Shown: positions 44,401-56,011 of the stretch, piece after piece | Layout of the letters: each line of letters starts with the position of its first letter | How positions within the stretch are numbered: position 1 is the first letter of the stretch | DNA from: Trichosporon coremiiforme | Taxonomy: Eukaryota; Basidiomycota; Tremellomycetes; Trichosporonales; Trichosporonaceae | Assembly (NCBI GenBank): GCA_039545355.1 | Contig: BCJJ01000005.1 | Coordinates: forward strand, 557,008-621,007 | DNA length: 64,000 nt | Direction of reading: 5' to 3' | Notes under the pieces: generated by a model | Databases searched by the model: none | What the model was told of the DNA's origin: nothing | Seen by the model: the letters and a program-made list of their open reading frames with translations, nothing else | Made by a program: the position numbers and the translations under genes

Positions 44401-47400
44401 GACAAATGGACTAAGCATACTCATGTGCAAGGCAAAACTTCTCGAAGCCGCCGAAGAGGGTTCTTCCGGAGACTTATGGCCCAGCACTCCGGGAGCGTTC
44501 GCTCGCGATTCGGCGCGGCTCCAGCATGACTCATCTGTTGAGCTGCGTGGGGTCCAGTGTTCAAAAGTAACATTTCGCTAAACTCTATTGTAGTTTCTGG
44601 ACCACCAGGACCAGCGGGGGACCACACGGTACCCGTGCGCGACCGCTTTGTCCGCTGTAAATGTCCGCGTGTATCCTGGTGTCCATTCACGCCTGACCAT
44701 GCCCGTTGATGCCCGCCCATGCCCCCTGGACAGGACCTGTGATCTGCATGTCTGACCCGTGATTTTCCATTCAGATGTCACTAGAAGCCGAACAATGCAG
44801 TAGAAAACCGGAAAACGGCGCTAAGAGACGAGGCAAATCAGAGTGCGCCGATAGCGTTTAGAGAGACAGGTGACGAGGCTAATGTGATTGACGTGCTATG
44901 CATGCTGGCTCTTGTCCGGGTTTGCTTTCGGACGAGCACCAGTTCGGACGGTCCGTCATCCGCTGAATAGGGGCGGCCCGAGCGTCAGGAGCGGCGGTGG
45001 TGGCAATACGGTGCCGCATCTGGGGTTGGTAGGCCGCACGGACGATCCAAGGTGAGACTTGTGTGGCGTTCGTCTCTATGTTTTGAAGAGTGAAGCATCA
45101 CAGAGACAGCGAAGACGTAGGGACACAAACTCAGACAACGATGCAGACACCTAGGACGTTGAGACACCCCAATTGTCCGTCGCGAGTACGACCCCCGCCG
45201 TAGCTTTCGTATCCGACCGCCGTGCGTCTCAGTCTGGTCTTCGATACGGGCAGCGGCGATATGTGGCGTTGTCGTCTGCCTGCAGTACGACGTATGGAGT
45301 GGCCAACTGACGAGCATGATGACGATATGAGGAGTCAGCTGAGCGCCTTGCGTAGGGCCTGGAGATGGCGCTGAGGGTGTCGAGGCGAGGCTGGTGCGAC
45401 ATGGATACCTGAGGCATGCAGACGTCAGACACACGTACACCACAAAGGAAGCTCGAAGACGCCAGCAATGGCCATCCCACAACCCAAAGTGCAACAAGCT
45501 TTGTTCTCTCGCTTCTCTCCGACGGTTCGGTCCACGGAACTCGATTGCGATTGACCCGAGCCGCCCGGATGAAAGAGAATTCAGAGGACAAGGTTCACCG
45601 TCCGGCCCAGAGGCGGGGTACGTACGCCGTGGGTGACGCCGTGGGTGCGTTGTTCTGGCGTTCTGCGGAGCACGTAAAGAACGTGCAGAACTAGCGCTTG
45701 GTCTGCGGCGCAACGCACAGCATGCAAGGTGGGGATGGTGGCATCCCAGCAGTGGATTTGCGCAGCAATTGCACGAGATAGCGAAGAGAGGATCAACAGC
45801 TGAGCATGATGGTCGCTGCAACCGAACAAGATAGCCTTGAATTGTACCTGGACCCCAGGCCGCCTGGTTGACGCACACGAATGCGACTAGCGCCCTCAGG
45901 CAAGTGTCTATTGCCCTGCGGTCATTCCTACACAGTTGAGCAGGAGGGCCCTTCTTCCAATTCAACTGAGAATCGAAAAGTGGAGGCGGGGCAGCGGGTG
46001 TTTTGCGCGCAAGCGACACGACACGACGGCCCCGACGACCGAGACCCCCGATGGCACACGGAGCAGACGATCAGCAGAAGATCAACGGAGCGGCGCTACT
46101 GTGGAAGTACGGTACTTGAGTATGGCTGAACGAGACATCGCAGGGAAACCCATAGCACTAACGCTCGTGGAGCCTAAACGCATACACTAGCGCACTAGCG
46201 GCATACTACTACGGGTCGGGCACCCGCTGCATCTCGCGATGTAGTCGTCAGTGCCAAATAATCTCGCAGCCGTGCGGGGCTGGATTTGTGATCTCTGCGT
46301 CTGTTGACACCGGAATCTGTACGTTATGCGGTATCGGCGGCATAGGCACTGTCCTGCATCAGTCCTGTGCGCGTTCCTGTTGACCTTGCTGCGAACGACG
46401 GATGACGGACTCATACGGTAGAATGCGTGTCTGGAGGTTGAAGTCGAACGGTACCGTGGCGTCAGGTCCGACAGGTCCGTCATGATCCGTCAGGAGCTTC
46501 AGGTGAGATAGGGTTGGCAGCGACTCACCGACAGGCAGCTGACGGTGGGCACACGCATTGATCACGCCTGGCCGCGCGACCCGACCGGGGTCTGGTAGAA
46601 GAACGCACAGGGAAGGCGGCGCAGAACCACCCCGAATGCAGGAAAGCGCCAAAACGCCATTAAAGTTTAAAAGGCAAGGTGCACCCCAGACTCTGAAAAT
46701 AGTGCAGAACCTGTTGAATGTTCACGAGGCGCCGGCAGGTCTGATTGGTGACATTGCTGGTCAGCCAACCACCGATCACATTGAATACGGATCTCTGCCC
46801 TGTGTGCATGCCCTCGTAAGCCTCGTTTCTCCCGACTCTTCGGCGCAGACAGACCCGCCCTGGCGGGCGACTGGCGATGATGACAACTGCCGAGCTTCCC
46901 AAGAGGTGCAGCTGACTACTTGCACCTGAGCTGGTCTCACCCCCGCTTCTGGCGCTTTGGCAAAACTTCGGCACGGTTGTCGGGCGTGCGCCGTACGCCG
47001 CGACCCCGTAGCGCCGCCCGCGGCGTCCACCCACGTCCGGGCGCCCTCACCCATTACCGAGTCCCAAAGACGCCATAGACTCAGCCAGGCACGACTGGCA
47101 CACTGGAATTGTAGGCTTCGAGACTAGTACCTAGGCGGTTATCGAGGCCCCTCAATCGCTCGAGATCAGCACTCGACACGCGCCTGACCTGCGTCGTGCC
47201 CGCGCCGTCCACGCTGCCCGCTTGCGGACTGCAGCCCATGCAGCTTGCAGCCTTGAAGACTTCAGCCCCTGACCGCCTCGCCGCCTTGTCTGCATGATTG
47301 ACGACCTCGCTTCTTCCTTATAAACGACTGATAACAACCGCTAAGGATCCTTTCCCCAGATCTTGCAATCCGACAACCCCTCCCACCTCTTCTTGAGCAG

Positions 47401-47405
47401 CCACC
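41404..47405. other. Six-kb gene desert
   Basis: No ORF here encodes anything convincing on either strand, and intron-like units are scattered rather than dense (one clear example is GTGAGT at about 42392 to CAG at 42447). The base mix is less pyrimidine-skewed than known leaders until about 47150, where the promoter and leader of the next gene begin. No transposase, reverse transcriptase, long terminal repeat or tRNA was recognised. It may hold decayed elements, a spliced non-coding RNA, or regulatory DNA. Confidence 0.5.
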
Positions 47406-49160
47406 ATGGCCACTATCACGGATCAGGACTCGCCGCCACTCTCCCCGATCTGGACGCCGACCGCTCTTGAACCGACCAAGAACGACTACTTCATGCCCGA
47501 CAACTGGCTGCACAACGATCGCTCCGTGCTTGACCTGACCCGACGGAACAGCGACTCCAAGCCCCATCTTGCGTCCATCAGCCCTGCCAAACTTGCCAAG
47601 TCGCAGTATGTCACCTTTGCTACTCCTACGGAAACGCCTTGCTCTACCGACTCCAACTACTCTTCTTCCAGCGGTGAGCCGTCTTCGCCTGTTGAGAAGC
47701 GGTTCACCAGCTACCCTCGACCAGTATCGATCCACACCAACCCCAAAACACCGACAATGGAGGAGATTGCTCCGGCTCTTCCGGAGTCACCCGACGTCGC
47801 CACAGCCGCATACCACACTCCTGTCTTGGACGGATCGCGTTACCAGGACACTCTGCAGCGCAAGCTCGCCCCGAACCTTACCGAGTCGCTCGAGCTGCTC
47901 GTGGACGTGCACCACCGTCGGGACGCGGACCGTCTTCTTGCCGGATCTGGATGCGACAAGCACTCACCGTTACGCGCCGATGTGCTAGCCGCGTTAAAGC
48001 GTGATTCTGTCAACCGAAGCCGAACCTCCTTAGTTCCAAGCCTCAATCCTGCCAATACCCCGCTACCGCCCGAGCCTACGGTTCGCGGCCTCGGTTTGTA
48101 TTCTGCCCCTAACCGGGGTGCTGAGAGCGTTAATGCTGTCTACGCCGTTGCCTCGCGACCAGAGCGAGTGGCACGCAGCGCTTCCACGCCAGCGGTGCAA
48201 AGTTCCTTAGCGCGTCATGCGACTACCGAAAGGGGCTTGAGCCTGCTGTCCATTGGCTCAACAGAGTCGCTCCGCAGAGGCAGTCTCACTAACAGTGGAA
48301 CTGCCGAGAGCGTCCCTGTCCTCCCCAGCCTGCCCGAGGCTGGCCCCGTCGAGCATATCGCCTCGTACGCTGAGATCAAGGCTGCGCGCGCGGCCGCGGC
48401 TGCCGCCGATGCGCAGACCTTCGACTCGTCCGTTCCGCCTGCCGAAAAGCAGATGGACTATGCTGCTAAGCTCGAGCTCTTCGACGCCGCCGGCAACCGT
48501 GTCCGGTTCGGAGACCTCTTGAGCCAGCGTACCCTCGTCATCTTTGTCCGTCACTGGTACTCGTCCTCTTGCGCCGAGTACGTTCGCGCTGTCGCCCACT
48601 CTGTCACTGATGACGTGCTCTCGACGGCCGAGACGCGGGTCATCATTGTCGGCCACGGCTCGCCGTCCATGATCGCCGGCTACCGCAAGCATCTCGCCTG
48701 CCCGTTCCCGATTTACACCGACCCGACCCGCAAGCTGCAGGACGCGCTCGGCATCTTACCGGCGCCTCTCTCTGGCGACAGCCCCTCCCGTCAGAAGTTC
48801 CTCTTACGCCTGAACCGCGCGTTCGACATGTTCGTCGCTGCTGCCAAGATGACGTCGTTCCGTGGCGGCGACAGGCGGCAGCTCGGCGGCGAGTTCATCA
48901 TGATGGAGTCGTCGTGCTCGTATGCGCACCGCATGCGCCTGCCCGCGGACCACACGCCCGTACCCCAGCTCCTCAAGGCTATCACGAAGAAGGAGAATCG
49001 TCAGTCGTACCGTGTCTCGATTAACGGCAAGAGCGTCAACAGCGTCCTGATCGGACCGAACCCCTCCACTGCCAACTTTGGTATCACCACCACTCCGCGA
49101 GACGAGGCTAACCGCCGCGAGTCGCAGCGCTGGGAGGCTGAGAGCGGTCTCGCTATCTAG
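47406..49160 (+). CDS. PRXL2/AAED1-type thioredoxin-fold domain protein
   Basis: A single exon of 584 aa. The first 340 residues are Ser/Pro/Thr-rich and probably disordered. The C-terminal third is a peroxiredoxin-like 2 domain: YAAKLELFDAAGNRVRFGDL, LVIFVRHWYSSSCAEYVRAV, VIIVGHGSPSMIAGYRKHLACPFPIYTDPTRKLQDALGI and a late MMESSCSYAHRMR block. In relatives the segment after the FxRHF strand is CxxC; here it is SxxC, so only the second cysteine remains. This suggests altered or lost redox activity, with the fold kept. The ATG at 47406 has a CCACC context, the best start available. Function in fungi is not known to me. Confidence 0.85.
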   Translation: MATITDQDSPPLSPIWTPTALEPTKNDYFMPDNWLHNDRSVLDLTRRNSDSKPHLASISPAKLAKSQYVTFATPTETPCSTDSNYSSSSGEPSSPVEKRFTSYPRPVSIHTNPKTPTMEEIAPALPESPDVATAAYHTPVLDGSRYQDTLQRKLAPNLTESLELLVDVHHRRDADRLLAGSGCDKHSPLRADVLAALKRDSVNRSRTSLVPSLNPANTPLPPEPTVRGLGLYSAPNRGAESVNAVYAVASRPERVARSASTPAVQSSLARHATTERGLSLLSIGSTESLRRGSLTNSGTAESVPVLPSLPEAGPVEHIASYAEIKAARAAAAAADAQTFDSSVPPAEKQMDYAAKLELFDAAGNRVRFGDLLSQRTLVIFVRHWYSSSCAEYVRAVAHSVTDDVLSTAETRVIIVGHGSPSMIAGYRKHLACPFPIYTDPTRKLQDALGILPAPLSGDSPSRQKFLLRLNRAFDMFVAAAKMTSFRGGDRRQLGGEFIMMESSCSYAHRMRLPADHTPVPQLLKAITKKENRQSYRVSINGKSVNSVLIGPNPSTANFGITTTPRDEANRRESQRWEAESGLAI

Positions 49161-50252
49161 CGGAAAGCTGTGTGAATATCAGGAGATCAGTAGTATAATT
49201 GTATATGCCCAGGCAGTCCGCCTCACTGTATCAATGCCGTGGCCGGCAATATGTAGATTAGTCATCTGCCATGTCCACAGATGTAACGAAGTCACTCTTT
49301 TGCACTCCTTTCCGATGCCGTGTGCGCCTAATGACGACATGTCCTTGATTCAAATGCGCGCGATATTAGTGACGGTCGCCCGTGCGCGCTGGTCTGAGTG
49401 GTGCAGACGTGAAGCACACTTCGTGCACAGTTAAGATCTGAGCTTGCAGCGGTTTCGAGTTTAGAGCCCGCGGTACCTGTTGTGCGTCCGGTCCGGAGTA
49501 TAGCGCATGATGGAGCTGAAGTGGTCAGACGAGAGGATGCAATGACGGAGAGGGTCTCATGACAGTCGTTGCTGCTGGTGCGAACCCGGCAGCGACAGGT
49601 CGGTCGCCCAAGTCCCAGCGGAGCTGTGCGCCCTGCAACAACTCATGTTGTCTCCCGTTCGCGCAGAAGCAGGTGGAGTCTCGGCGCGCAGTCTGAAAGG
49701 CTGCTGCGTCGCGCTCGGACATACGGTGCACCACGGTGCATCAGTGCGGACCTTATCGAGAGTTCTGGCCTCCCATGTTGTAGCCCGAATCGCCCATTTC
49801 GGCGATCTTTCGTCATCTCCCAGTCGCATCTCACGCGATCAGCGATCGGTGCGTGCGCTGGGTCTCCGGTAGCACTGTGTTCAAACATTCGTACGTTCGA
49901 CACTCGGCCCGGCGGCCTACGTACTGTCGTACTGCTGCACCTGGCAATACGCTCAGCTGTTCAAGAGTTCGATTCGAGTTGTTGTCTTCCCCGTGTTTGT
50001 TCGATTCGACCCGCTGCTGGTGGCGGTTCTGTGAGCGAGTCCTTGTTGTGTCCATCTCCTGCTCTGTTGTCTACATCCCAACGCTGTTCGATACCCGCAA
50101 ACCAGCAAGCCAACTCGTATCACAGGCCATTTCCGCCTTCACACAGAATCAACCCACCGAATCCGCCAGCATAATACTCAGTCACTCATCCCGGTTCTTC
50201 TGAACACCAGCCCGCATTCTTCGCTTGGCGCCTTGCCACCTAGTTCGCCAGC
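49161..50252. other. Intergenic region upstream of the 50253 gene
   Basis: Contains the 3' UTR of the PRXL2-type gene and about 500 bp of increasingly pyrimidine-rich DNA before 50253, with TCTTC and CCCTC runs typical of promoters here. No gene recognised. Confidence 0.5.
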
Positions 50253-51705
50253 ATGGTTCACGCCATTCCCCTCCCCCTCGGCTCGCTCTTCCCGCGCAAC
50301 CGCTTCGACCCGCTGGACTATGAGCGCACGCCTCTGCTCGAGAAGCTCGGGAATAAGCTGGAAGATAAGCTCGAGCGCCTGCGGCCAGAGCAACAGCGTC
50401 TACGGCGAAGGGCTGTGACGGCGAAGTTGTGGATCATTGAGCGTCTCCAGCGAGCAAAGAACTCGTCCCACGCCGCTCAAGAGCGGATCCGCGAGGCAAG
50501 CGGAGGGTTCACGGACCACCTTGTCTCCAGCTCTCTCACCCAGCCCAACACCAGCGACTTCATGCCGAAGCGCAAGGGCCACAGCCGCGATGACAGCGTG
50601 AGTTCAAGTTTGTTTGAGAGCGAAAGCTGATGTTTAGCTGGAATGGAAGGAGACAGCGGCAAACGAGTGGTGTCTCGGCTCCGAGTTCACGGACACGTAC
50701 GCGACATTCCCGCGGGGGCGGCTCCGCTCCAACCGTTCGGCGCGGACCCGCTCGCTCAGCGCGACGAGGACGGGGAGCGCCGAAAGCAACATCTGGCAGT
50801 ATCGCCCGTACTCGCCCGATGCGTGGACGTTCCCCGAGCGGCCCGTGTTCAGCGACAACAGCCGGGGTCGTGCGCTGTCCATGGGCGAGAGGCGGTCGAT
50901 TGGCGCCTTCCTCGCAGGCGACGGGAAGTGGTGTCTGCACGATGCTCCTAAGCGAACTCAGTCACACGCCGAGGCTGTGACTGCAGCTTCGTTGAGGGAG
51001 GCGTTGTACGGCGCACAGTGCGCCCGTACGCTGTCGATGCCGCCCACGTCCCCGCTCGAGCTGCTCGTCGAGCTCGCTGAACTCGGTGAGGTCGACCTTA
51101 CAGATGCCAGTGACGCCAGCTCCGAGACTGACATTCGCACACCGGCGTCGACACCCGCAAACTCGGACGGGCATCACCCTGACCCGGCTCTCAGCCCCAC
51201 CAGCCCCATCAGCCCCACGAGCTCGACGCTGTCGGACCTGTCCAACCCATATGCCCTCTCGCCGAAGAAATGTCGTGCGCCTCCGCCCCCATCCCGCCCC
51301 TCCCGCCTCCAGCTCGCCGCCGTGGACGCAGCCGTGATGCCCACGCTGTCCACGCCCTCAGTGCCGTCCACGCCGACAAATGCCGCGGACTTGACCCCAC
51401 ATCCTGCGCTGATTCCCCGCCCGTCGCTTGCGTCGTTGACGTCCGTGAAGTTGAGCAGCTCGTTCCCCCTCTCAGACCGCGAGGAGTTCGACGATGTGCT
51501 GATCTGGAGTGACGGGGAAGGCGAGCGCACGCGTTCGCGCCGTCGATCAGGTGCGCAGAAGCGGGTTCGGTTCGCAGCCGCACCGGGCGTAACTGAGCTG
51601 CACTGCAGCGTGTGCTCAACGAGCAGCAGTAGTGTGAATCTGTCCCCGCAGCGCAGCACGAGCTGCACGAGCGTCAACCTGCTGTCAAGCGTTAAGGCTA
51701 GTTAG
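50253..51705 (+). CDS. Hypothetical low-complexity protein with N-terminal helical segment
   Basis: Two exons, join(50253..50597,50638..51705), give 470 aa; the intron is 40 nt with a GCTGAT branch and TTTAG acceptor. Residues 28-85 are a charged helical stretch (EKLGNKLEDKLERLR, RAKNSSHAAQERIREA) that may form a coiled coil. The rest is Ser/Thr/Pro-rich with RSNRSARTRSLSA, SPTSPISPTSSTLSDLSNPY and a basic patch RSRRRSGAQKRVRFAAAPGV that resembles a KVRF-type protein phosphatase 1 docking site (RVRF). The PP1 link is inference from that motif alone. No family recognised. Confidence 0.8.
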
Positions 51706-51825
51706 TAGTAGTCCTCTGTACCGCATGTATCTCCTGCCGAGCGCTTCGGCCGCTTGGTCCCCGCGCCTGCCATCCGTGCCCCTTGGTCTATATTATACAT
51801 GGTCCCTCTGTCCTTGCATCGTTGC

Positions 51826-52217
51826 TCATTGCGGTCCCTGGCCACCGGGGACAAGCTGGAGTTAGCTACAAAGGTACAAAGCGAGCTCACCATGGCGATG
51901 TTGTTTCCGTTCAGGAGCGTCTGGCCGAGCTGCGTCTTCGTGATGCCCTGCGGCGTGACCTCGCTGGTCTGTCAGCTTACTAGGCCAATTCGCGAAGCTC
52001 GATGCTTCGAGTGTCGACTCACTACTCAGTCACGTCCTTCAGCACCATGTCTGCGGTTAGCTGACGTACCGAAGCTTCGAAGCTGGGGATACGCACTGAC
52101 GTAGTCATCGAAGCCCATGAGGGTGCCGGTGAACTCGCGCTCGTTCTTCATGACAACCCAGATCGGCGAGCCGATGCACCGGTCGACGAGCTCGAGGGGA
52201 AGGATCGTGCTTGCCAT
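51826..52217 (-). CDS. LSM5: U6 snRNA-associated Sm-like protein LSm5
   Basis: Four small exons, complement(join(51826..51855,51891..51963,52023..52050,52097..52217)), give 83 aa. The product reads [23 protein letters not shown] then [21 protein letters not shown], the Sm1 motif, and NGNNIAMLVPGG, the Sm2 motif; it is close to LSm5 of other eukaryotes over its full length. LSm5 belongs to the LSm1-7 ring (cytoplasmic mRNA decay) and the LSm2-8 ring (U6 snRNA in the nucleus). The second exon is only 28 nt. The donor after exon 1 (GTGCGT) was chosen because it gives DDYVNMVL; other sites nearby break the family reading. Confidence 0.95.
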
Positions 52218-55200
52218 TGTCGTCGTTGATGCTATCGTCTTCGTCACGATCGAGTTCTCGACATGTCGACGAACAGGTCGAGAGCGCTGGTGGAGGTTGG
52301 GTAGCCACGTGGATTAAGTGCACGACGTTTTTGGGCGAATTTATCCCGAGGGAGGATCGACCGTCGATCTTGCACGGCGGCAGTGTCAATGTCCGCCGCA
52401 CTTTTGCTGGTGTGAGCGACCGGTGTGATCTCCATCGCGCGCTTGCGCACTCCACTCCTGCTACTTTGCAAGCTAGCAACTAGTCGACAGGAGTACGCCG
52501 CTGCTGTAATGTTACGGTCGAGAACAAGCCGTGACGATTCAGATATTCATGAATGACTGAATGTGCGGGTGAGCGCTAAGTCGGGACAGTCGAGCGCTGG
52601 GGGGCATACGCGCATGTGCCGCTATGTGGGAATTATGATCGGTCTATCGGTCGGATCATCGAGCGAGCCGTTAGTGAGCCGCCATGCGCGCAAACGCCAC
52701 GTACCACATGAACTTGCTCACTAGCTTGCGTCTGCGTGTCTGTCCCACTTTGTGCATTCGAGGCGTGTTGTCTGCGCCGCATGCGTTGTATGGCGACGTC
52801 AGCTAGTGGCTAACTCGCAGATCGCATAATGCAGTGCAGTGGCGTAGGTGGCTGGGCCGCGGGGCGCAGATCCAACAAGGCGCGAGGGCGCTCACCGCGT
52901 GTGGCGCCCGGATTAGGCTGAAACGTCGCCTCCGTCAGCTCACAGCACATAGCGTTTGGACGGGGCCGGTAGCGCCGAGGCGATCGCTTTGGCTCACCGC
53001 TGCATTACTGAAACTGCGCGTTTGCACAGGGGCAGACCTGCGATGGACGGGGTGCACCGCGTGTGCGGGGAGTAGCGTGCGGAACAGAGATGTCAAGGAT
53101 AGTGGGGGACCAGTGCTGGGAGCGGGGAAGTATGTGGATCATGGGCACTAGGCAATCCAGCGGTCACCTGTGACCTAGCGTAAGGACGAAGACGAGGAGC
53201 GCATGCGGGCAGCGTATGCAGCGCACAAGGCGTTGAAACAGGCGTCATTAGGTCGGATCCGGGACGCAGTGCGAGGGGCGCAAGGAACGTGAGACCTCGG
53301 AGCCGTAGCTAGCCGAATCGCTATACAGATCCAAAGAGTCGGAGCGAGCCAGTCGCTGGCCGTGCAGGACGGCGCCGAGCCTCCACCATTGTACGAAATA
53401 CGAAACGCATCGAAGGCGGTCGCTTGGGTCACTTGGCAAATGGTCCCCAGCAAAGGTTCCGCACCTTGCGCGAGTGCAGGTGGAGTAGGCTCGGTGCTTA
53501 TCGCGGGCCAACCAGAGGGCTCGCTGGGACATGGACAGATCGTCGGAGGGTCACGCTACGTCAGGTTACGTCAGCTGCGCACCGCACCAATCAACGTTGG
53601 CCCCGAAATCGGCGAGCGGTCAGCGTTAAGCTCGGTGCCTGAGCTGCCTGCGGCCACACTCCACATCAATGGAGGCGATCACGAGATCATCGGCGCAGCA
53701 CCAGAGAGCTATATCGGTCCCACCGCAGCCACTGACCAAAGCATATTGCAATCTCCTCTATTCCCCCACGCATCATGCACACCTTATTTCGGCCGGCACA
53801 CCGGCAGCGCAGTCGGCACCACCCTCAAGTCTGACGTCTCCGAGGTACAAACCCGGTGTCCAAGTCGCAACGTCACACCTTCCCAGGCTTTAATGCAGAG
53901 AAGAATCAGCGGATCAATATGGGTGCAATGCGAAGCCTTATCGGCGCACAGTTAGTCACCGTGTCAGCTGCCAGCCGTCCGCTTCCCAGCTTAATCAGCT
54001 TCTTACCCCTGCACACGTACCAAGCTTGTTGCGGGCGCCCTCGAGCTTCTGCTTCTCGGGTCTCATGCGTGGCATGCGAGTTGCACTTGCCTGGTCGCTC
54101 GTAGCCCGCTCTTCGTTAGCTTGCCAACGTCGTTTAGGTGTTTGAATGCTGAATGCAGCAGTTGGAGTAAATGGCACTCGCACTAGCATCGTGGTCTGTG
54201 GTATGTCTGCAGTCTTCCTTCGGTCTCCTGCGACACATGCATCACAGCACATGGACCTTAGCAACTGGCGAGTCGCGCAGATAAGACTATTCATGAAGCA
54301 TCAATTGGTTGCGCATCCCCGTTTCGTACTCGCGTTAGACGCACATGACGCAAGGTATGATCGGGACGTGCAAACGCAGGAAGGGTACGCGGAAACCTTC
54401 CGGACGTTTTCATTGTTCCAGAGATATTCCAAGCTCCACAGACAGCCGGCTCCTCCGAACTCGATGCCGGTCGCAGCCCGCGTTGCCGCTACAGAGCGAC
54501 ACTTGCCGCAGGTTGCCGCACCCAAATCGGAGGTTGCAGACAGATCGTTGGATATATGGTTTTGCGGCGGTATGCAATACTCGATTTCAAAGGGGCCTGA
54601 TCTATCTTACGTCTTGCACCGGCATGCCGGAGTTAGAAATCCGGTCACACCTGGGGCCCGCCTAGACTTGGGGACCTGTGATGTGGGAGTGGAACAGTAG
54701 GCAGGGTCAACGCTGGCCGACGATCGCACAGGATCTAGCCGACCGGGATGGGCTAGGCGGAATGAGCTGCGTGATGCACGGTTGATGCACGGTTCGAAAT
54801 AAGGGTACAGCGCACTGCTTCCAGCGTACTCACTTTGCGGATACGCCCGAGAGCGGATATCGAGCGGATACGGTTCGGTGCATTCATCGCGAATCATGGA
54901 TCAAAGAATGCGAGCTCAGCGACGGTCGATAACGTTGCGCCGGACCGCGGAGATGACAAGCGCGGCAGTGCTGTGAGTGGGACAGCCGAGCCTAATGCGC
55001 CTATGACGTCGCCTGCGCACGCTCGCCTGAGAGGTTAAGTGGCCGTTTTCAAACGATCGCGATGCAGCTTTCTGCTAGCGTGATGGGATTGGCTTGGCTA
55101 ACCTGGTCGCACCGCACAAAGGTCAGACTGGCTGAAAGTCCGGCGGTGCCCGATCACTTCGAGATCGCTCGCATGCATCGCTTCCCCCGTCTGTTGACAT

Positions 55201-55970
55201 GCAGCATGCAGTACGTTGCATGCGGAAGTGGTGGGCAGCGATTATCGCGATCTTACTCGGCTCAGCGTGTTTGGCCTTCACAGAACTCTCATGCAACTGT
55301 AGGAAGGGTTGCCGCGCACAGTCCGGCACGTGCCAGCGTATGCCAGACTATGTCCCCTGCCCCTAATTGCGTAGCAGAATCGCAAGATTCGCTGATACTC
55401 CCTAGGGTTTTGCCCAGGGACATGCTGTTTCGTCAGCATGCCAGTCAGGTTTAAAGATCGCTAGCGAACAGCTGAGCCCTGCGTATCCTGCACGCATTCT
55501 GGAACCCTATGCCGACGCGTCTCAAGCTCTGAAGTCTGTAGAGTCGAGCAGCAGAGACTGCGTGCACGCGAGCCCCAGGGCGTGACTTCCAGGCGTATTT
55601 CCGCACGATTCAGCCCCAGGCAACTCATCGAATTAGAAATCGCACAGAAGATCTGCATGACTCATGCTGCACGCGCTGCAGGTCTGTTCGCCTCCAGCGC
55701 GGCGAAGGCTGGCGTGAACGCCTCCGGCTCGAGCGATGTGCGGTGTGACCGCTTACAGCACATGCATGCATGCATACTAGCACAGGCACACCAGGCACTT
55801 ATTCGGATGCGAGGAGAGTCACGGTGTCTCCCCCACCACAACGCGGGGCATGTCAGTGTCCCCCAATCTCAGCTCCTAGATCAGTGGCACTGCTGGATCT
55901 GCATTCATTCGGCGTGGGTGGTCGAAGGGGCGGTATGCGCGGCATGGGCATGCGGCACGCCGCGTGCGGC

Positions 55971-56011
55971 TTGCGGTGATGCGGCCTGCGGCGATGCGGC
56001 GATGCGGCGAC
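55971..56011. repeat. GCGGCGAT-type short tandem repeat
   Basis: Five or six imperfect copies of a 7-9 bp GCGGYGAT/TGCGGC unit follow each other. It lies in gene-poor DNA, so it has no coding effect. Confidence 0.7.

Noticed and set aside
53362..53955. 198-codon ORF in the gene-poor region
   Set aside because: No recognisable family, no flanking introns in the local style and no promoter-like DNA upstream; kept as chance.
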